DNA of 64,000 nt from Bathynomus jamesi (lineage: Eukaryota > Arthropoda > Malacostraca > Isopoda > Cirolanidae): assembly GCA_023014485.1 (NCBI GenBank), contig JAJOZX010006149.1:152501-216500 (forward strand), in the 5' to 3' direction. Positions 55,955 to 64,000 of this stretch are shown here, one piece after another (the first letter of the stretch is position 1; each line of letters starts with the position of its first letter). A program made the position numbers and the translations under genes. The notes under the pieces were generated by a model, which saw only the letters and a program-made list of their open reading frames with translations, was not told the origin of the DNA and searched no databases.

Positions 55955-58334
55955 AGCAGTGTTATGTTATAATGTTATATAATGTTATAATGTTTCAGAC
56001 CAACAAAGACCCTAGGATCCACTCATGGCTGGTCTACCTAACTGCATTCGTAATTGTGTATTGCGCATGTCCTCCGTGGTGACGGAGGGGACCTACAATT
56101 TTACGTGGGTTCCGAACCACAAGAACATAAGAACATGAGAAATTTTTATAGCGGGCACACTAGGGGCCACTTCGGCCCATCGAGGTGGCCTACTATGTAA
56201 AACTGCCTGTACATTGGCAACAACCACTTTTTACAAAACTAAATAATTATCAATTTAAAACTAATTAATTATCAATTAAAAACTAAAGATAGAATCCCTC
56301 GATCCAGCGGATCAAGTCATAATAGACTACTATCCACAAATATGTTGCACTCTATATCTATTCATAACCGACATGCAAATATATCAGATCCAAAGAATCC
56401 AGTCAATTTCATTACGGTATCCATCACTACCAGTACCTTGCCAACCAAAAATAAGTCACGGTCCATATCAATGCGGACCAAGTCACAATTTACAACCATA
56501 TACATTACCATATATACACTTAGGATGAAAAGTGGAGGTGTGTCTGTAAAGACTGTACAGTAATGTAGAAATGTGTGTGCACCTATTTTGGGTAATGAAA
56601 CGTCTACCGCGTAATTTAAATCTGTTATTACAAGTATTGCTATTATCGAAAATGAACAATTTGTCAAAATTTACGTTATCGATTTTATTAACGATTTTGA
56701 AAACTTCAATAAGCTCTCCCCTTAATCTCCTAGTCTCGAGTGAATGCAAGTCTAACTCTTTAATCCTATCTTCGTAAGACTTGTTGCGTAGTGACGGAAT
56801 TAGTTTCGTGGCGCGTAGCTGAACCCTTTCCAACCTATCAATATCCTCACGCAAATATGGGCACCAAAACTAAAGGGCATATTCTAAGTGAGGCCTGACT
56901 AGGGACTTGTAAAGTGAAAATATAATATTCTTCGATTTAAATTCAAAATTGCACGCTATGAAGTCTAATATCCTATTAGCTTTTGCGCAAGACTCCAGGC
57001 ATTGGTTCCTAACTTTTAAATCCTTAGATACGCGTGCACCTAAATCTACTTCCTCGTCAACGCTCGCTAACTGTCTATCGTCCATCGTATACGTGTAATT
57101 ATTATTACGAGAACCTATATGCAAAACTTTACATTTGTCTACGTTAAATTGCATCTGCCACTTATCCGTCCACTCCATAATACTATTTACATCGTCCACG
57201 TTAAGAACTTTACTGTCTATTTTAGTATCGTCCGCGAATTTTTACACGCTACTGGTCAAGCCTGTTAAAAAAAAAAGTTGGTTAGAAATAACCACATATA
57301 TTTCCAAATAAAATATAAACAAAACAAATATTTACCACAAAATAAATATAGAATAAAAATAATAACCCTCGTTTCTAACCAACCAACTAGTGAAGTTGGG
57401 TTTCCCTAATTAACAAAAAGAAGAAAGAAAAAGTTTCTGAGACAAAGAAAAACGGAGCTCTTTGTTAGACATCGAAAAATTTTGACTGCTGAATCAAGTG
57501 AGCTAGTTTTTTCATAAAAAATTCTTGTAGTTCCCCAACTAACCGGGCAACTTAAAGTCAACCTTTAAACCTCAATATTAACCATTGCAATTAAACTAAG
57601 CTAAAACCTGTTTAACTAAATAGTGGCCTACTAGAACTAGGTGTAAGTAGCTTAATCAAAATACATAACTAAGGTAAGAGGTTAAAACTAGGTACCTAGA
57701 AGAAACTCGAACCGGGCTACAATAGCCCTAACTAAATAATTAAATGACTGCAATAGCCCCTATTAAAAATTAAGGGCAATATAGCCCTAACTTAACTTAA
57801 GTAAAAACCTTCAAAACCTTAACCCTTTAAAAACAAAAACTTAAGGGCAATACAGCCCTAGCCTAACTTAAACTGCAAAACCTAGGTCTGGGAAATAGCC
57901 TTATGAATAAATAACTTAGCAGTGTGCCAAATAGTGACTTAACAAATAAAATTCGAAATCTGGAAACTAAATGAAACTTATGGACTAGTTAGAAACAGAA
58001 AGGGTAACGTTCAACTGGCAACTTCTTTTTTGGTAAGTCTAAATTAATTTTAAAGAATTTAGCTTGACCATGGTTAGTAATCTGGCTGCCGACCAAATTT
58101 TAACCTTAAAACCACTGCAGCCGACAGTGAAAAAGTCTGCAGCTATGTTGACAGTGTCTAAATGGGCCATTATTATTTGTATAATTACTTTGTCTATTTA
58201 AAGTAAACTTAGCCTTAATATTGCACCTAAATAAAAATAATCTCTCTCCAAAAATAAATTATTCAATAAATTTTTCAATAAAGCCTACATCTATATCGTT
58301 AATGTAAATTACGAATAGCAATGGGCCTAACACT
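55955..58334 (-). pseudogene. CR1-like LINE, truncated copy B, interrupted
   Basis: Same family as 26755-29515. Starts abruptly at VLGPLLFVIYINDIDVGF (motif B, 58334-58280). After a 1,025-bp insertion it resumes at FADDTKIDSKVLNVDD (catalytic FADD, about 57240). It continues WQMQFNVDKCKVLHIGSRNN, YKSLVRPHLEYA, QLRATKLIPSLRNKSYEDRI and RFKLRGRRFITQ, then the shared 3' untranslated region and ATAACATT-type tail at 55955-56000. A one-base shift separates the two longest frames near 56860. Confidence 0.88.
57244..58268. mobile_element. Unclassified 1,025-bp insertion with 7-bp target duplication
   Basis: Interrupts the RT codons between IEKF and FADD of the CR1-like copy. AATTTTT occurs at both borders (57237-57243, 58269-58275) while the uninterrupted gene needs it once. 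The interior has internally repeated AGGGCAATATAGCCCTAACT-like units and no ORF. Ends ACACGCTACTGG and ATTATTCAATA are not obviously inverted or LTR-like. Confidence 0.75.
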
Positions 58335-59640
58335 TAGAGAGATATATGCAAGAAGACTGCCAGTAGAACGTTCTTTCCCCTCCCTTGCGGAACCCATACT
58401 AACAATCTGAAAGAAGATTACGAGAAGTGAGGTGTTTAAGAATCTTCCTATTAAGGATAGACTCAAAAGCTTTAGAAAGGCAAGAAACCAAAGCAATTTG
58501 ACGATAGTTGGAGGGTTGAGACGGTCACCCTTCTATGGGATAGGCCGAATGAAAGTGAATTTCCAACAAAGAGGAGTTGTTTGCCTTGGCAGGGTGTCAG
58601 CACAAAAGCACAGTTCTTGAGAACAATAGGAGGGACACCATCAGGACCGTACGCCTAGAAAAACATCTTTAGAAGGGATTCTAACTTCAGACATAATTAA
58701 ATCGGAGGGAGGAGGAGACGGAGGAACAGCACCGGAATCGTACATGATTGAGTTGGAGACGAAAGTTTGAGCGAAGAGTTCAGCTTCATCAGGAGAAGAT
58801 ACGGCAACTGAGCCGTCGGAATGGAAAAGAGGAGGGAAAGAAGAAGCAGTAAAATTGTTGGAGAGGTTCTTGCCTAGGTGTTAGGAAGGGTGAGAAGATT
58901 GGAATTGGATAGGTTTTCACATTTTTGTTGGATGAAAGAATTTTTGGCGGGTCAAAAATAAATTCTGCACGATTCCTGGCTGAAATATAAGCTAAATGAG
59001 AGTCAGGAGTTGGATGGCGATGGTACCTCTGTTGCGGATAGCATTAGAACAAGTAAAGTTAAACCAAGGTTTTTTGCATTAGCACAAGGAATAGAATAGG
59101 GAATGTACGTCTCCATGCCCTAGAGAATCACCTCTGTGATGCGCTCAGTTCAGTCGTTCGGGTCCCGGCCACGGAAATAGCAATCATTCCATGGGAAAGC
59201 AGAGGAGTACTGCCTAAGGGACTTCCAATCAGCGGCGCCAAAGTGCCAAAGGCGTTTCCTCTTGGGGGATCCAAAAGCCGAACTGGAGCAATAGGAGAGG
59301 AAACAGATATAAGATTGTGGTCGGAGGAGCCCAACGGAGAAAAAAGTTTCACAGAGTAAGAAGAAAGATGAGTGGCGAGAAATAAATCCAGAATGTTGGG
59401 CCTATCTCCAAGGTGATCGATGATACGAGTACGGTGCTGTACAATCTGGATGGAATTCAGGATGGAAAAATTGTAAGCTAGTTCACCACGGATGTCAGTA
59501 AAGTGGGGGGAAAGCCAAAAGTGGTGATGAACATGAAATCTCCTGAAATGGATATTTTCACAAAAGAAGAGAGGATAGAATGTATTCCACTTCAGAAGTG
59601 AAGTAGCCAAGGAGTTTTTGGATAGTCAGTAGAATTAGGA
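58335..59640 (-). pseudogene. Jockey-like LINE, endonuclease and early reverse transcriptase
   Basis: Minus strand. Near 59490-59540 is the endonuclease ([58 protein letters not shown], with the SDH motif). Near 58640 AYGPDGVPPIVLKNCA opens the RT, followed in other frames by LNRKILKHLTSRNL-like and LVSMGSAREGKERSTGSLLA. It stops where the CR1-like copy begins. Decayed by several frameshifts. Confidence 0.8.
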
Positions 59641-59997
59641 GAAAGGTAGAAAACGCAGATGTATTTAGTTTCAGATTGGTTTGTAAGCCGTAACTAGAGG
59701 GTTTAGAATTTGGAGGATTCAATTTAGGGAATACGATAATAAGTAAAATCGTTGCCTACATACCATTGAAAAATATTTAAACTTTAATATTTATCATTTA
59801 TCATCGTAGATACATAATAAGGACACCCCTAAACTAAACTAAGAATAAAAATAAAATTTACATAAAAGCTGATAAAGAATAAGTCTTGTTTTTCTAATTT
59901 CGTTTAGTTGCCTTGAGTAGTAATGGTGTAGTTTGGTAATTTTTATTTTTAATTATACAAAGATTTTCTTTTAATTTTTTCGCATTTCCTTCTCCAG
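59641..59997. other. Intron 2 end, nothing recognised
   Basis: AT-rich; includes the polypyrimidine tract TTTCCTTCTCCAG used by exon 3. Confidence 0.6.
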
Positions 59998-60193
59998 GTT
60001 TGATTTCTTATGTCAGGGTTTGATTACTGAATGTGCTGATGAAATCCACGATACGTTCGTCAAGGATCACCCCGACAAAGACCCCAAAGACGGTATTTTT
60101 ATGCAGATGGCGGAACAAATGGAAGAACCTAGAACGATGAAATCACACCTCCCATTTTCTCTTCTCCCTCCAAATCTTATCGATAAATGCAAA
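59998..60193 (+). CDS. Cytosolic sulfotransferase, third coding exon (catalytic His)
   Basis: 196 bp, residues 105 (last base) to 170: FDFLCQGLITECADEIHDTF, VKDHPDKDPKDGIFMQMAEQ, MEEPRTMKSHLPFSLLPPNL, IDKCK. KSHLPFSLLP matches the KTHLP...LLP motif; His155 is the expected catalytic base. The stretch between PFLE and KSHLP is longer than in mammalian SULT1 enzymes and very acidic. The 3' border AAA|GTTTGT is a usable but weaker donor. The conserved continuation (VIYVARNPKD-type 3'-phosphate site and the C-terminal dimer motif) is not in the window, so the gene extends to the right. Confidence 0.9.
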
Positions 60194-60223
60194 GTTTGTA
60201 TATATTTCATATTACATTACATT

Positions 60224-60226
60224 TAC

Positions 60227-60271
<45 letters not shown>

Positions 60272-60418
60272 AACACCGGGTGAGTCAAAAGTCCGGAAAC
60301 ATAGGAAGGATAGGAAACTTCATTGCAAAAACATGTTACAAGTGTTATAAGTGTTCCTTTTTCCTTCGTGGTTATTTTCATCATAAATATTATTCACGTG
60401 TTACTTTCGTGAAATAAT

Positions 60419-60484
<66 letters not shown>
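60224..60484. repeat. (TA)n and (TG)n tracts
   Basis: TA tracts at about 60229-60267 and 60424-60450, and a (TG)n tract at about 60457-60484. The sequence between (CGTGGTTATTTTCATCATAA) is an inverted match to 24300-24345, next to the other Penelope-like fragment. Confidence 0.85.
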
Positions 60485-60486
<2 letters not shown>

Positions 60487-60569
60487 GCTGTTGATCGGTT
60501 TCTGGGAAACGTCAGTTTCCACATGAAGATGAAGACCAAGCCGAGTGTATAAAACATTTATCCCAGTTG

Positions 60570-60601
60570 GACGTTTCGAATTTAACTAGATTCATCATCA
60601 A
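60570..60601 (-). ncRNA. Hammerhead-ribozyme-like motif of a Penelope-like element
   Basis: The minus strand reads TTGATGATGAATC, a short loop, then ATTCGAAACGTC. This follows the core order (C)UGAUGA, stem II (GAAU/AUUC), GAAA, GUC of the hammerheads described in Penelope-like elements. The first core base is U instead of C, so activity is doubtful. It lies in the 3' region of the element whose GIY-YIG domain ends near 60855. Confidence 0.4.
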
Positions 60602-61439
60602 CAAATCTATAAACGAGAGTAAAAATAATTACATAAAAGCAATAAAAACAAATTTAAATGAAGTTATAAATTAGATGACACAAACGGAGCGAAACTCACC
60701 GTGTGGTGCAGAAGACAAAAAAGAATAGAAAAAAAAATTCACTACAGACAAGTAAAAGTTGGTTGGTTTATACACTACTTAATTTTATGGAAGCAGTCAA
60801 ATCATTGAGGGACGGACGGAGTTGTTTAATATATACATATAGATTCCAGTACTCTTAAATTAACATATTAACAGAGGATAATAAACCAGGAAAATTATTA
60901 ATATTAAATGGATGATTACAATTAACAGAATAATTATGTATAGCTGAGAATTCTGGACTAGACACGGGTCGACCAGTCCTATAAGAGACACCCCTATGCT
61001 TATCAACTCTCTGCTTCGATTGTAGGTATGTATGACCTACGTAGCGAGAATTGCAACTCACACACGAAAACAAGTAAGCAACAGAGGATCTCGAAGAAAC
61101 GGGAAGTCTCTCTATGGTTAAAAAATGTGAAAAGGCTGACATTATTCAAACTATGAAAAACAATTGACAATAAGGAAAAGATCTATTAAGTAAATCTTAA
61201 GCATGTTAACTAATTTAGAAGAACACAAAAATGACAACTTAACATAGACCTTAAGCTTAGGAACTGTAGGTGTCAGTGGCTTTGGTTGATAAACATCATT
61301 CAGAAAATCATGAATATATTTCTGAATGAAATTCGAGGGATGAAGATTAAAAAGAAAAAAATTATTTAAGATATTCCATCTCCCCATGGAGATGGATGAC
61401 AACCAATCGGAAGAGATTCTAAAAGCTCGAATAATTCTA

Positions 61440-61662
61440 CAGGGTGATTCAAAAGTCAGGTTACATAGGGTTTTTCTGTTTCTTTGCAGGTAAATGAGTT
61501 ATGAGATGTTTCGAAGGAGGAGCGCATTGATGTGATATTCCTAGCTGGCTGCACAAGTGCATTGCCGTTAACGGTGGCCATATCGAACATGTGTGTGACT
61601 ATTCCCTGTATCATTACATAGTACAGTATATCCCTATGTAACCTGACTTTTGAATCACCCTG
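61440..61662. mobile_element. Mariner-type MITE, 223 bp
   Basis: CAGGGTGATTCAAAAGTCAG and complement, arms about 30 bp, TA flanks. Includes AACGGTGGCCATATCGAACA, which reads NGGHIEHV, the usual C-terminal end of a mariner-type transposase, so it derives from a full element by internal deletion. Confidence 0.9.
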
Positions 61663-62478
61663 TACATTTTAAACAAACAATTTTAAAATTAAAGGAATTT
61701 AACTAAAAGAACTGGTACCAAGCAGAATATTGGTTCTTTTTCGATAAACAGAAGTAATAAATGAGGACGTGTCACGAGTGACTAAAACGTCCAAAAATGG
61801 CAATTTATCATTCGTCTCAGTTTCCCTTGTAAATCTAATATTCTGATGATGAGTGTTCATGTACTGAAGAAAAAATGAGCATGATCTTTGTGTTTAAACA
61901 ATATAAAACAATTATCCACATAGCGTTTGTAAGCAACAGGACGAAATTGTAACGGACAACCATTTAACCAAATCTGTTCATAATGGCATAAGAAACTATG
62001 AGCAAAATGGACCCAGGGGGAGAACCCATAGCTATCCCATCTACTTATTTATACATTTCATCATTAAATTTAAAAACCGTATCCTCAACTGCAAGATGTA
62101 GCAAACGTGAGAAATTAGACTTATTTAAACCAACGATATCAACAATATTTGTAAACAAATTATCAGATATAACATTACAAGTCTCATTAATAGGTACATT
62201 AATACTAAGAGATTCCACATCGAAACTAGTCGTGTAATAACCAGTATGATTAATAGTCTTGATAAAGTCGACAAACATAAAAGAATCACAAAGTGTATTG
62301 ATTACACGTTATGGGGTCAGTAATAGAAACTAGAAATTTAGTCAAATTAAAACAAGGAGTACCCAATGGCAGATAATAGGGGCGAAGAGGCATCCCCACT
62401 TTGTGTGTTTTTGGGAGACTAAAAATGCCAGGAGCAGTACCAGAAGAATATAATTCGTTATAATAGTCTACTAATATA

Positions 62479-63148
62479 CAGGGTGTTTCTAAAGTAACCA
62501 TCTATTTTGCGAAATAATATGAATTATAAAAAACACCTTTAAAACATGAAAATATATATATATATATTGTAAGCTCGGCACACATTGTTGCTCTTCGTGG
62601 ATAATCTTCTTCTTGTAAGTTGTGGAACACTTGAATGTGGTATGGCTTTTTCTTTAAATCATAACGTAGAATTCTGTAAACCGTTGTTTGTGGAATTTCT
62701 AATCTGTGGGATGCCCTCCGAATCGATAATTGTGGATCCTCGAATGCTTCTTGAACAGATTCGATTCTTTCGTGAGATCTTCTTGGCCGTCCAGATCTAC
62801 GCTCGTCATGCACAGATCCAGTCCTCATAAATTTGTTTACTAATTCGCGAATAGCCTGGTCTCTAGGGCCTGTTTTACGAAACCTTCTCTCAAACTTTTC
62901 TCTAATTTCATTGCACTTCATGCCTTTTATCCTGCATGTTACTACATAAACAAGTTCTTGCACATTCATCATCAATGATATGGGTCTGAAAATAAAATAA
63001 AATAATTAACAAAAAATCGTGTAAAGCAATTTAAATATTATAAATACATGAATTTTGTATAACAATGCACATACCATTATGCCAATATAACAATTGTTTA
63101 AAATCCCCCTATTTCACCAAAATAGATGGTTACTTTAGAAACACCCTG
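62479..63148 (-). mobile_element. Mariner-type element with DNA-binding domain only
   Basis: CAGGGTGTTTCTAAAGTAAC and complement, arms about 32 bp, TA flanks (62477-62478, 63149-63150). 670 bp; holds one open frame on the minus strand and no catalytic domain. The pre-insertion sequence survives in a nearby duplicate at about 63396-63440. Confidence 0.9.
62502..62975 (-). CDS. Truncated transposase: helix-turn-helix domain without catalytic domain
   Basis: A 157-codon open frame from MMMNVQELVYVVTCRIKGMK. Two helix-turn-helix-like units are intact: residues ~20-50 (NEIREKFERRF...RDQAIRELVNKF) and ~75-105 (SVQEAFEDPQLSIRRASHRL, IPQTTVYRILRYDL), joined by GSVHDERRSGRPRR, the AT-hook-like linker found between the two. 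After residue ~136 (ATMCAELT) the frame runs into the terminal repeat. None of the DDE residues is present. If expressed it could bind family termini but not cut. Confidence 0.75.
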   Translation of the reverse strand: MMMNVQELVYVVTCRIKGMKCNEIREKFERRFRKTGPRDQAIRELVNKFMRTGSVHDERRSGRPRRSHERIESVQEAFEDPQLSIRRASHRLEIPQTTVYRILRYDLKKKPYHIQVFHNLQEEDYPRRATMCAELTIYIYIFSCFKGVFYNSYYFAK

Positions 63149-63851
63149 TATTATTAAATTTGAAAGATCTGAAGCAATTATGAATTTTATCTCTAGCTTA
63201 ATAATGTATTTATAAATATCTACTTCTAACTTCTGAGATTTCGAAACATCCGACAAAATATTAATCATTTTTTTTAAATAATCAGGCTTATTTTAAAGAA
63301 CCACCCTTACCTTTGTCTGGTTTACAAATAATGATATTGGTATCCGACTTAAGATTTCGAACTGTTTTAAAATATAAGAATATAATCATTTATTTTAATA
63401 GTCTACTAATATATTATTAGATTTAAAAGATCTGAAGCAATTATTAATTTTTTTCCTCTAACTTTTAATCCTTTGCGATTTTAAGTTACCTATTTTTTAA
63501 CTTGAATTATTATAACTACTTTTTGCATTTTGAAAAACTGTTACAACAACTTTATAATTTGACTCATGATACTGAACCTTTGTAGGCTGAATTTTGTTGT
63601 AATTTAAAGTATTTAGCTAATAAGTTTTAATACTCCTTTAAAGGTTACAGACCATTTTGTCCTTTATTTCCTTTCAATGATTTTAAAACAGTTCGAAATC
63701 TTAAGTCGGATACTAATATCATAATTTGTAAACGAGACAAAGGTTTCACATTCAACTTTCCCACTCTTGGCCGTGGAATGAAATGAGAATGAGACTGAAT
63801 GGGATGATACCATCTTTTCGTCTGTGCGTAGAACTACATATTTCGTTTTAA

Positions 63852-63939
63852 CCCTTTAAGCCCTGAATTTTTTGTAGGGTTAAGTTATGAATGCTTGTAT
63901 TTGAAACGTTAGCAATTTGTACCTTCAGTCCTTAAAGGG
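63852..63939. mobile_element. TTAA-flanked MITE (piggyBac-like), 88 bp
   Basis: CCCTTTAAGCCCTGAA at the left and TTCAGTCCTTAAAGGG at the right, bordered by TTAA at 63848-63851 and 63940-63943. Confidence 0.85.
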
Positions 63940-64000
63940 TTAAAACATTTCATTATACAAACACGCATTTCATTTATTTCGTCAGTTCTGTATCATATAT

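Larger units (their letters stand above)
60840..63760 (-). pseudogene. Penelope-like element (RT and GIY-YIG), rearranged
   Basis: Minus-strand order: NLKSDTNIIICKPDKGKGG (63300-63360), SLPKTHKVGMPLRPYYLP (about 62395-62435), YTTSFDVESLSINVPINETC (motif A, about 62180-62235), DGIAMGSPPGS (motif B, about 62010-62042), YKRYVDNCFILFKHK (catalytic block near 61900, YVDN instead of YVDD), then VAYLFSCVSCNSRYVGHTYL and QRVDKHRGVSYR (GIY-YIG endonuclease, 60990-61080). The RT core is interrupted by a mariner element (62479-63148), and a MITE (61440-61662) sits between RT and endonuclease. At 63620-63745 the opening RT block recurs on the + strand (RNLKSDTNIIICKRDKG), an inverted partial copy. Frameshifts and the lost catalytic Asp make it inactive. 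Confidence 0.88.

Noticed and set aside
48461..60193. Processed or transposed sulfotransferase pseudogene
   Set aside because: Exons are separated by introns with proper GT/AG borders and matching phases and have no stops, so an intact gene is more likely.

Overview
This is a eukaryotic, AT-rich, repeat-saturated window, most likely from an arthropod and probably a crustacean (decapod-like). That inference rests on the mix of RTE-, CR1- and jockey-like LINEs, Penelope-like elements, many mariner/Tc1 and hAT elements, long (TA)n tracts, scattered CCTAA-like runs (the arthropod telomere motif is TTAGG), and the character of the one host gene. Nothing bacterial or viral was recognised.

The only host gene I can support is a cytosolic-type sulfotransferase on the + strand. 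Three coding exons (48461-48628, 53750-53895, 59998-60193) splice in frame into 170 residues. They carry the PAPS-binding loop YPKCGTTW and the KSHLP segment with the catalytic His. The rest of the gene lies beyond the right edge. Its introns are packed with transposons, mostly antisense.

Left part (1-24 kb): a 5'-truncated RTE-like LINE with a 13-bp target duplication; mariner remnants; a Tigger-like element; two copies (about 7.5-9.6 kb and 13.5-15.8 kb) of a DNA-element-like unit encoding an intronless ~560-aa protein with a Cys-rich N-terminus, which I cannot assign to a named superfamily; a DD41D mariner-family element inserted inside a smaller mariner MITE; a 601-bp composite element with an 8-bp duplication; and several hAT elements.

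Middle (24-48 kb): a family of hairpin MITEs sharing one core; a CR1-like LINE with an intact 654-codon reverse transcriptase ORF; many small hAT, mariner and TTAA-flanked MITEs, several with exact target duplications; a tRNA-derived inverted repeat; a Tc1-like element; and a nearly intact DD37E transposon interrupted by one in-frame TGA.

Right part (48-64 kb, the sulfotransferase locus): intron 1 holds a 1.4-kb hAT element, LINE debris and a SINE-like tRNA-derived unit. Intron 2 holds a jockey-like LINE split by a CR1-like LINE that is itself split by a 1,025-bp insertion. Intron 3 holds a rearranged Penelope-like element with mariner-type elements inserted in it. All coordinates and target duplications were read by eye, so base-level ends of old elements are approximate.
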